DNA from: Streptomyces sp. CB02366
Lineage (GTDB): Bacteria > Actinomycetota > Actinomycetes > Streptomycetales > Streptomycetaceae
NCBI RefSeq assembly: GCF_001905905.1
Contig: NZ_LIVT01000001.1
Location: 851,952 to 915,951 of the forward strand
Reading direction: 5' to 3'
Length of the DNA stretch: 64,000 nt
Shown here: positions 1 to 9,909 of the stretch, piece after piece
Layout of the letters: every line of letters begins with the position of its first letter
Position numbering within the stretch: position 1 is the first letter of the stretch
Program-made: the position numbers and the translations under genes
Notes under the pieces: generated by a model
Database searches by the model: none
The model's input: only the letters and a program-made list of their open reading frames with translations
What the model was told of the DNA's origin: nothing

Positions 1-1
1 C

Positions 2-2032
2 CTGGCGGCCACCGCGACCGCCGCCACCGCCGGGTGCGCCGTGCCGGTCCCCCGGCGCCGCGGACCGGTGGCCGATCCGGCGCCCGGCCTGGCCATAGCG
101 AGCACCCGGCGGGCGCTGGTCATGCAGCTGCTGGCCCACCCGGACGACGATCTGTACTTCATGAACCCGGACACCCGCGAGGCCCTCGACGCGGGGGTCC
201 CGGTGGTCTGCGTCTACCTCACCGCGGGCGAGGCCGACGGGGTCAACAAGATCCCCGGGGCCCCGCGCCCGGCCGCCGACCGGGCCGGGTACTCCTCCGC
301 GCGCCACCAGGGCCTGCGCCAGGCGTACGCCGAGCTGCTCGGGCTGGACCGCTTCACGCCCTGGCAGAAGTCGGTGATCGCCCTGGACGGCGGCCACCGG
401 GCCGAGCTGAACGTCCTGGCCGACGGGGCGCGGCGGGTCGAGCTGGTCTTCCTCAACACCGCGATGCACACCGGGCGCGGCCGGCTCGGGCTGCCCAGCC
501 TCTGGCGCGACCGGCGGCTGGTGCTGCGTACCGTCGTCGCGGCCGGCTCCCCGCTGGAGAAGGCCGGTTCGTACACGTACGACTCCCTGATCGACGTGCT
601 CGCGGGGTTGCTGGAGCAGTACCGGCCGACCGTCGTGCACACCCTCGACCCGGACCCGGACCTCCAGTTCAGCAGCGAGTACGAGCGCCGCCGGGACAGC
701 GAGCAGCGCGGGTACTCCGACCACGCCGACCACACCGCGGCCGGCGGCTTCGCCTGGGCCGCGCTGGTCCGCTGGGTGGCGCGGACCACGGCGGCCGGGA
801 ACCCCGTGCCCGGATTCGCGGTCGCCTCCTTCCGCGGTTACTACAACCGGCACTGGCCCGAGAACCTGCCGCCCGAGGTGCTGGAGCGCAAGGCCGCCCA
901 CCTCGTCCCGTACGGCGGCGCGCCCGACTGGGAGTGCGGCAACCCGGCCGGCTGCGGGGACTACAACGTGGGCGGCGACCGGCCGCTGACCAACCGGAAG
1001 GGCTGGGTGCGGTCCACCCACCACCGCTACCCGGGGCCCCGCGCGCGGGTCGCCGCCGGCGCGGACGGCCGGCTCACCCTCTACGGGGTCCTGGGGCTGC
1101 GCGCCGTCCGGTGGCGCGAGAGCGCGCCCGGCAGCGGGGCCTTCGAGGCCGCGGACGACCTCGGCGGCGGTCCGCTCGCCCCGGTGCTGGGCTCGGCGGC
1201 GACGGCGGACGGGCGGCACCTGCTGTTCGGACTGCGGTTCGCCGCGCTCGGCGGGCACGGTTCGGCCGACGAGCGCGAGGTAGTGCTGCTGGAGCAGGGC
1301 GCGCCGGACGGCCCCTTCCGCGCCTGGCGGGGACTGGGCAACCCCGCCGTCGGCGCGGACCACGGGCGGCGGATCGGCGTGCCCGTCGCCGTGGCGGCCC
1401 CGGACGGCCGCGTCCACCTCTTCGTGCGGAACGCGGAGAAGGGGCTGAGCACCCGGGTGCGCGACGCGGGGACCGGGCGCTGGAGCGGGTGGCGTGACCT
1501 GGGCGGGGGCGAGGTGCAGGACGGTCTGACCGCGGTGGTGGACACGGCGGGGCGCGTCCACGTGTACGCGGCCGGGCACCACGCGGTGCACCACTGGACC
1601 CAGGACGCCCCGGACGCCGACGTCACCGCCCGCGCCCAGCTCACGGACGCCCCCGTACCGGCGCACGCGCCCGGCGCGCTCCCCGCGCCGGACGGGTCCG
1701 TGGAGCTGTACTACCGGCCGGCCGCGCGGCCGGAGCTGGCCGTCGTCCGGTCCGGCGCGGGGCCCGCGCCCCGCTTCGGGGGGTACGGGCCGGTGACCGC
1801 CGCCGCTTCGCCGGGCGGCCCCGTCCTGGTGGGCCGGACCCCGGAGGGCCGGATCCGGCTGCGTACCGCCGAGGGTTCCGCCGTACGGTCGCGGGGGCCC
1901 ATCGCCCTGGACGGCGTCGCGCTCCACGTGGGCGGGGACGGGCGGCCGGTCGTCGTCGGGTTCGGGACGGACGCGGCGCCCTGGGCGTGGCGGCCCCGGG
2001 GCAGAGCGCCCGTCTCAACTTCCGCCCCATAA
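2..2032 (+). CDS. PIG-L family deacetylase lipoprotein, 5'-truncated by window edge
   Basis: The reading frame is open to the first base, so the true start lies upstream of the window. The first visible residues are an Ala/Thr-rich hydrophobic stretch ending TAGC, a plausible lipobox, followed by a basic segment, so this is probably an exported lipoprotein. The first ~290 residues are a PIG-L/LmbE zinc deacetylase domain: AHPDDD (metal site) near the N-terminus and DHADH downstream. Known family members remove acetyl groups from GlcNAc-type substrates. The remaining ~330 residues are repeats rich in Gly, Arg and Trp, with phrases such as RVHLFVR and RVHVYAAG, resembling a beta-propeller or sialidase/tectonin-like carbohydrate-binding module. 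Inference: surface glycan deacetylase. The substrate is unknown. Confidence 0.8.
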   Translation: MAATATAATAGCAVPVPRRRGPVADPAPGLAIASTRRALVMQLLAHPDDDLYFMNPDTREALDAGVPVVCVYLTAGEADGVNKIPGAPRPAADRAGYSSARHQGLRQAYAELLGLDRFTPWQKSVIALDGGHRAELNVLADGARRVELVFLNTAMHTGRGRLGLPSLWRDRRLVLRTVVAAGSPLEKAGSYTYDSLIDVLAGLLEQYRPTVVHTLDPDPDLQFSSEYERRRDSEQRGYSDHADHTAAGGFAWAALVRWVARTTAAGNPVPGFAVASFRGYYNRHWPENLPPEVLERKAAHLVPYGGAPDWECGNPAGCGDYNVGGDRPLTNRKGWVRSTHHRYPGPRARVAAGADGRLTLYGVLGLRAVRWRESAPGSGAFEAADDLGGGPLAPVLGSAATADGRHLLFGLRFAALGGHGSADEREVVLLEQGAPDGPFRAWRGLGNPAVGADHGRRIGVPVAVAAPDGRVHLFVRNAEKGLSTRVRDAGTGRWSGWRDLGGGEVQDGLTAVVDTAGRVHVYAAGHHAVHHWTQDAPDADVTARAQLTDAPVPAHAPGALPAPDGSVELYYRPAARPELAVVRSGAGPAPRFGGYGPVTAAASPGGPVLVGRTPEGRIRLRTAEGSAVRSRGPIALDGVALHVGGDGRPVVVGFGTDAAPWAWRPRGRAPVSTSAP

Positions 2033-2145
2033 ACGCGTGTTATGCCCAAACGTTAGTACCACCGGCTCCTCGCGCTCCGGCACCCTGTTGCCCACCATCC
2101 CCCACGGACACGCACACCCCGGCGTGTCGCGCGAAACGAGGAACC

Positions 2146-2871
2146 ATGCGTATATCCAGGTTCGTACCCGCTGCCGCCGCCGCGGCGGCCTGTGTCCTCG
2201 CCCTCTTCGCACCGTCCGCGTCGGCCGCCCCGGCGCCCCCGCTCCAGGATGCCCCGCCGCCCACCACCCAGATCATCGGCGGCGGCTACGCGCAGAACGC
2301 CCCCTGGGCCGCGCGCCTCTTCTCGAACGGGAGGGAGACCTGTTCGGCGACGATCATCGCGCCGACCTGGATCCTCACCGCCAAGCACTGCGTCACCGGC
2401 GGCGGCCTGTCGTTCCGCATCGGCAGCCTCGACCAGCACAGCGGCGGCGTGGTCGCCAACGGCGCCCAGACCTACACCCACAGCTCGGACCTGGCGCTGG
2501 TGCGCCTGGACCGCTCCGTGCAGGCGACCTACTCCCGGCTCGGCTCGCCCGGCTCCGTGAGCGTCGGGCAGAGCGTCCAGGTGTGGGGCTGGGGCGCCAC
2601 CTCGCAGTGCGGCTCCGAGGCCAACTGCCAGTCGCGCTACCTCAAGGTGGCCAACGTGACGGTCACCGGCGGCTGCAGTGACGCGTACGGCGGCTCGGCG
2701 ATCTGCGCCCGGCGCGGCAACGGGATCACCGCGGGCGGCGACTCCGGCGGTCCGATGACCGCGAACGGCGTCCAGGTCGGCGTCGCCTCCACCAGCGACC
2801 GGCAGACCACGACCGCGTACACGAACGTCACGGCGTACCGGTCCTGGATCCAGTCGGTCGCCGGCGTCTGA
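2146..2871 (+). CDS. Secreted trypsin-like serine protease (S1A family)
   Basis: 241 residues. The chosen ATG follows an AACGAGG ribosome-binding site and opens a classic signal peptide: MRISRF, an Ala-rich core and an ASA cleavage region near residue 29. A short propeptide leads to the mature N-terminus IIGG at residue 43, the usual activation site of trypsins. The catalytic triad is visible: His81 in TAKHC, Asp115 in SSDLALVRL, and Ser200 in GGDSGGP. Several cysteines suit extracellular disulfides. The gene stands alone and is followed by two strong hairpins. Length and order match Streptomyces extracellular trypsins. Substrate preference was not worked out. Confidence 0.93.
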   Translation: MRISRFVPAAAAAAACVLALFAPSASAAPAPPLQDAPPPTTQIIGGGYAQNAPWAARLFSNGRETCSATIIAPTWILTAKHCVTGGGLSFRIGSLDQHSGGVVANGAQTYTHSSDLALVRLDRSVQATYSRLGSPGSVSVGQSVQVWGWGATSQCGSEANCQSRYLKVANVTVTGGCSDAYGGSAICARRGNGITAGGDSGGPMTANGVQVGVASTSDRQTTTAYTNVTAYRSWIQSVAGV

Positions 2872-2886
2872 GCGGCGCCCCCGACC

Positions 2887-2919
2887 GGGACGGCGGGCAC
2901 CTGACCGGCCCGCCGTCCC
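2887..2919 (+). terminator. Terminator hairpin after the trypsin gene
   Basis: Perfect 12-bp inverted repeat (2887-2898 with 2908-2919, 9-nt loop) starting 15 bp after the stop codon. There is no T-run, as is common in Streptomyces. Confidence 0.7.
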
Positions 2920-2927
2920 CATGAAAC

Positions 2928-2971
2928 GTAGGGCCCCCGTACCTCACCGCCCTGAGGTACCGGGGCCCTAC
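2928..2971. terminator. Second hairpin, probable bidirectional terminator
   Basis: 19-bp inverted repeat with one mismatch (2928-2946 with 2953-2971, 6-nt loop) lying between the convergent trypsin and tuf genes. Confidence 0.65.
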
Positions 2972-3100
2972 ACCCATGTCCGGCCCCGCACAGCGCCGCG
3001 GGCGGCCCCGCAGGGCCTCCGAGGGGGCCTGCCGGGTCGGACGGAGGCCGGCGCCTTCTCTTCCCTGTGCCCGGGCACGGGCGAAGGGCCCGGACACGGC

Positions 3101-3138
3101 GAAGGGCCCCGCGCCTCTTTCGAGGCGCGGGGCCCTTC
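3101..3138 (-). terminator. Terminator of the str operon (after tuf)
   Basis: Perfect 17-bp inverted repeat (3101-3117 with 3122-3138, TTTC loop), 42 bp beyond the tuf stop. It is very GC-rich and can work in both directions. The rest of the 2872-3179 interval contains no gene that I can support. Confidence 0.8.
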
Positions 3139-3179
3139 TTGCAGCTCAGCGAGCTACCAGGCCGAAGGCCAAGCAGAAA

Positions 3180-4373
<1,194 letters not shown>

Positions 4374-4447
4374 TGGGGTCCTCCTGAGTGGTTCTGTACG
4401 CCTTGCTTCATCGGCGCCAGGTGATCTTTGCTGGGGTGCCGGCGCCG

Positions 4448-4489
4448 GGGGCATACGGCACAGTGCTCGCGCGCTGTGCCGCATGCCCA
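4448..4489 (-). promoter_or_regulatory. Long hairpin in the fusA-tuf intergenic region
   Basis: 16-bp inverted repeat with one mismatch (4448-4463 with 4474-4489, 10-nt loop), 74 bp upstream of the tuf start. It could be a processing site, attenuator or leader structure adjusting tuf relative to fusA. I found no convincing promoter hexamers in this interval. Confidence 0.4.
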
Positions 4490-4530
4490 CCAGGCTCCGG
4501 TGACAAGCCTAAAGCGTGAGCTCGGGAGAG

Positions 4531-6660
<2,130 letters not shown>

Positions 6661-6698
6661 ATGGCTCAGTCTTCTCTCGGTCTCGATGTGGGTAGCGA

Positions 6699-7169
6699 CT
6701 ACCAGCGGTAGTGCGCGAAGGCCTTGTTGGACTCGGCCATCTTGTGGGTGTCCTCACGCTTCTTGACCGAAGCGCCGAGGCCGTTGGAGGCGTCGAGCAG
6801 CTCGTTCATGAGGCGCTCGGTCATCGTCTTCTCGCGACGGGCGCGGGAGTAGCCGACGAGCCAGCGCAGGGCGAGGGTGGAGGCGCGACCGGGCTTGACC
6901 TCGATCGGCACCTGGTAGGTGGCGCCACCGACACGGCGGGACTTGACCTCGAGCGAGGGCTTGACGTTCTCAAGCGCGCGCTTCAGCGTGATGACCGGGT
7001 CGTTGCCGGTCTTCTCGCGGAGGCCTTCCATGGCGCCGTACACGATCCGCTCGGCGGTGGAACGCTTGCCGTCGAGGAGGATCTTGTTGATCAGCGAGGT
7101 GACAAGAGGAGAGCTGTAGACCGGGTCGATGATGACCGGGCGCTTCGGGGCGGGGCCCTTACGAGGCAT
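6699..7169 (-). CDS. rpsG: 30S ribosomal protein S7
   Basis: 156 residues, the usual length. Starts [18 protein letters not shown] and ends [12 protein letters not shown], both typical of actinobacterial S7. S7 nucleates assembly of the 3' domain of 16S rRNA and lies near the exit site. The start is 2 bp after the rpsL stop, implying translational coupling. In enterobacteria S7 is the autogenous regulator of this operon; no such mRNA site was identified here. Confidence 0.98.
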
Positions 7170-7171
7170 TC

Positions 7172-7543
7172 TTACTTCTCCTTCTTGGCGCCGTAGCGGC
7201 TGCGGGCCTGCTTGCGGTTCTTGACACCCTGGGTGTCGAGCGAGCCGCGGATGATCTTGTAACGAACACCCGGCAGGTCCTTCACACGGCCACCACGCAC
7301 GAGCACGATGGAGTGCTCCTGCAGGTTGTGTCCCTCACCCGGGATGTAGGCCGTGACCTCGATACCGGAGGTCAGACGCACACGCGCGACCTTCCGGAGG
7401 GCCGAGTTCGGCTTCTTCGGGGTGGTCGTGAACACACGCGTGCAGACACCGCGACGCTGGGGCGAACCCTCGAGCGCGGGCGTCTTGTTCTTTTCGACCT
7501 TGTCCTGCCGGCCCTTCCGGACCAGCTGCTGGATCGTAGGCAC
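7172..7543 (-). CDS. rpsL: 30S ribosomal protein S12
   Basis: 123 residues, beginning at GTG after GGAGAAGTA. S12 sits in the decoding centre and is the streptomycin target determinant. The two positions whose substitution gives streptomycin resistance in Streptomyces, Lys43 ([10 protein letters not shown]) and Lys88 (GRVKDLPG), are wild type, so a sensitive S12 allele is predicted. It is the first gene of the operon, about 195 bp downstream of the promoter at 7737-7765. Confidence 0.98.
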
Positions 7544-7736
7544 TACTTCTCCGGTTTCTGTGTGCCGTTCGTGAAACTAACCTGGAACACCACCGACCCA
7601 CGCGGTCGGGTGTGTCGAATACTGCTGACTACCGCCCAAGGGGCGAAAGGGCGCAGATTGCGGTGGCTAATGACGGGCCCGCGGTGCGGTTGATGACACG
7701 CACCCGAGCCCAGGCACACCCCAGGCACAAGGCTTG

Positions 7737-7765
7737 AGCGTACCTACCTCACGGAGCTGGGTCAA
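7737..7765 (-). promoter_or_regulatory. Principal-sigma type promoter of the str operon
   Basis: Read on the minus strand: -35 TTGACC (7760-7765), 17-bp spacer, -10 TACGCT (7737-7742). This is a good match to the HrdB/sigma70 consensus and predicts a leader of about 190 nt before rpsL. In the rest of 7544-7993 I see only a weak dyad (AACA-N4-TGTT near 7919-7930) upstream of the divergent regulator gene. Confidence 0.7.
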
Positions 7766-7993
7766 AACAAATGCTGTCCATCCCCCCGAGATCGGGAGGC
7801 CGAGCGACCGTCGGCGAGGGTTCGCGGCGGAGCGCACCCGTAGGGACCCGCCCTTCCCGAACCTCCCCGCCGCCCGCGCCCGGGCTCCCGGGGGCGTTCC
7901 AGGCCGGAGCTATGGCCGAAACAACGCTGTTCCAGGGCGTGGCCGGACACGCGTCAGTACATTGAGCCCCGCGCCGGGAGATCGGGGGATGGC

Positions 7994-8767
7994 ATGTCGG
8001 CAGCTGCCTGGTCCGGTGATGGAGGGCTGGACGATCGAGTTCCCTTTCTCGCCCGGCTGGAGAGCGAGGACCGGGCGGCGCTGCTCACCCTGGGCAGGGA
8101 GCTGTCGTTCCCCTCCCGCGCCGCCCTCATGCACCAACACGAACCGTCGTCGCACGTCCTGCTCATCCTCCACGGCTGGACGAAGGTCACCGCGTCCGCG
8201 GAGAACGGCTACGAGGCTCTGCTGGCCTTGCGCGGTCCCGGCGACATCGTCGGGGAGTCCGCAGCGCTGACCGGACGACCTCGTTCGGCGACAGTGACCG
8301 CTCTGGCGCCGGTGCGGGCCGCGGCCATCGAGCACGGTAGCTTCCGGGAGTTCGTCGCCCACTCCCCCGCCGTCTCACTCAAGCTGCTGGGGTTGACGTC
8401 CGACCGCACCCGCGCGGCCGACCAGCGTCGGCTGGAGTTCGCGTCGATGAGCGTCCGGGAGAGATTCGCGGTCCTGCTGCTCGACCTTCTCCGCACACAT
8501 GGACGCCGCAACGAGACGGGCATCGAGATCGACGTGCCGCTCAGCAAGCAGGAGCTGGCCGGTGCAGTCGGCGCATCCCGGGAGATGGTGCAGCGGCTGC
8601 TCAAGGACCTGAGAACACGCGGCATCGTGATCACCGGGCGCAGGACGCTGGTAGTCATTCATCCCGGCGCCCTCCGTCGCATCGCAGGCATCGCACAGCC
8701 CGTGTCCGTCGCCCTCCCGGTCGGATCCGGTGCGCCCCCAGGGCGACGGAGCACATCCGCGTCCTGA
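7994..8767 (+). CDS. Crp/Fnr-family regulator with intact cyclic-nucleotide cassette
   Basis: 257 residues, ATG preceded by GGGGGAT. Residues ~18-130 form a cyclic-nucleotide-binding domain. Its phosphate-binding cassette is intact, with GE at Glu88 and RSAT at Arg97-Ser98, the positions that hold the cyclic phosphate in E. coli CRP. Residues ~150-225 are a Crp-type winged helix with recognition helix SREMVQR; Arg196, Glu197 and Arg201 align with the three DNA-reading residues of E. coli CRP. A CRP-type site follows its 3' end, upstream of the cyclase gene. Inference: local receptor and transcription factor for the nucleotide made by the next gene. It is distinct in sequence from a minimal CRP and has a Gly/Pro-rich C-terminal tail. 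Divergent from rpsL. Confidence 0.85.
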   Translation: MSAAAWSGDGGLDDRVPFLARLESEDRAALLTLGRELSFPSRAALMHQHEPSSHVLLILHGWTKVTASAENGYEALLALRGPGDIVGESAALTGRPRSATVTALAPVRAAAIEHGSFREFVAHSPAVSLKLLGLTSDRTRAADQRRLEFASMSVRERFAVLLLDLLRTHGRRNETGIEIDVPLSKQELAGAVGASREMVQRLLKDLRTRGIVITGRRTLVVIHPGALRRIAGIAQPVSVALPVGSGAPPGRRSTSAS

Positions 8768-8771
8768 CGTC

Positions 8772-8787
8772 TGTGCACACGGTCACA
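8772..8787 (+). promoter_or_regulatory. CRP-type operator upstream of the cyclase operon
   Basis: TGTGC-N6-TCACA, nine of ten bases of the classical CRP palindrome TGTGA-N6-TCACA. It also fits the GTG-N6-GNCAC motif reported for Streptomyces Crp. Centred about 87 bp before the cyclase ATG. It could be bound by the adjacent Crp-like protein, by the genomic Crp, or both. No clear -10/-35 pair was found between it and 8867. Confidence 0.55.
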
Positions 8788-8866
8788 GTGCGACTGCGTC
8801 TTCCGCACTCACCGTCGTCGACCGGTCACGAGCAACCTCTTGTCACCCCCTGACGAGAGGCAAGAC

Positions 8867-9631
8867 ATGTCCGATCCCGTGAACAGCACGATCCTTTTGT
8901 TCGACATCGAGGAGTACAGCGACCGCGACGATGTGGAGCAGGCGTACCTGCGGCGCATGCTGTTCAGCCTCGCCGACGACGCGCTGCTGGCCGCCGGCAT
9001 CGAGAAGACCCTGCGTCGGCGCGCCGACCGGGGGGACAGCGTCATGGAACTCATCGACGCCAACGTGTCGTTGCCCGCCCTGTTGCGAACACTGCTCACC
9101 GTCGTACCGGCGGAGCTGCGCGCGAGGAACCGACTGGCCTCGGACTCCGCGCGGATGCGGCTGCGCGGGGTGGTCGCGTCCGGCTATGTGGCCGTCGACC
9201 CCGAGGGCGGCTGGGTGGGGTCCGACCTCAACCACGCCTGCCGCCTGCTCGACTCGGAGGTACTGCGGGACGCGCTGAGGGAGAGCCCCGGGGACTTCTC
9301 ACTCTGCGTTTCAGAAGAGGTGTATCGGGGCGTCGTACGGCACAACCACCCGGGTGTGGTGGCGGAGGAGTTCCACGCCATCACGGTGGAGAGCAAGAAC
9401 GGCACGCTTCCGGCCCGGCTCCACCGCCCGTTCCACCGTGCGGAACCGTCGGGCCCGGCCACGGAAGCGCAGGTTCCCAGTCGGCCCGCCGGCCCGGCAC
9501 CGTGGAACACACCCGACTTCCCCGGAACCACGGTGAACGGCGGCGTTTTCGGCGGTGCCAACCACGGCATCGGCGGCGGCACCTTCCACGGCGACGTCCA
9601 CCTGGGCGGCAGCGCCGGAGAACACGCATGA
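8867..9631 (+). CDS. Class III nucleotidyl cyclase-like protein with C-terminal Gly/His beta motif
   Basis: 254 residues. The ATG after GAGAGG is preferred over an upstream TTG. The first ~190 residues look like a single class III cyclase homology domain. Asp13 (LLFDIEEYS) and Asp57 (DRGDSVME) sit where the two metal-binding aspartates belong, and Asn122/Arg126 (GSDLNHACRLL) reproduce the N-x3-R transition-state pair. These suggest an active enzyme. I cannot read base specificity (ATP, GTP, CTP or UTP). After a Pro-rich linker, the tail contains NHGIGGGTFHGDVHLG (from residue 232), repeated in the next protein. The stop overlaps the next start (ATGA). Pycsar PycC enzymes are in the same broad superfamily. 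Assignment is by motif only. Confidence 0.65.
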   Translation: MSDPVNSTILLFDIEEYSDRDDVEQAYLRRMLFSLADDALLAAGIEKTLRRRADRGDSVMELIDANVSLPALLRTLLTVVPAELRARNRLASDSARMRLRGVVASGYVAVDPEGGWVGSDLNHACRLLDSEVLRDALRESPGDFSLCVSEEVYRGVVRHNHPGVVAEEFHAITVESKNGTLPARLHRPFHRAEPSGPATEAQVPSRPAGPAPWNTPDFPGTTVNGGVFGGANHGIGGGTFHGDVHLGGSAGEHA

Positions 9632-9909
9632 GCAGCGCCCCGAAAGCCCGGCCCGGCGAAGGAGACGGGAGCACGCCGTCCACCGACGCCCCGTCCCCGG
9701 ACGCCGACGGCACCCGTCAGCCGGAACAGGCTGCGGACGACGGGGCTGGTGACCGTCCTCAGGACGCCTGGGCCGCCCGGCGCGACCTGCGCTACCACAC
9801 CCCGCGCGCCATGGGCCTCGGCGACAGGGCCCGGATCGGCGGCGGCGTCCTCGGCGGCGTCAACCATGGCATCGGTGGCGGCACCTTCCACGGTGACGTC
9901 CACCTGGGC
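9560..9909 (+). repeat. Shared 16-residue motif repeated in two adjacent genes
   Basis: DNA at 9560-9607 and 9862-9909 encodes the identical 16-residue sequence NHGIGGGTFHGDVHLG, once at the C-terminus of the cyclase and once near the N-terminus of the P-loop protein. Flanking residues (GGVFGGA / GGVLGGV) are also similar. Third-base differences show the copies are not a very recent duplication. Confidence 0.85.

Noticed and set aside
4374..4490. N-terminal extension of EF-Tu
   Set aside because: The frame stays open but the sequence is unlike any EF-Tu and a strong ribosome-binding site precedes GTG 4373.
8840..8866. Earlier TTG start for the cyclase
   Set aside because: ATG 8867 has a properly spaced GAGAGG and gives a normal cyclase N-terminus close to the first beta strand.
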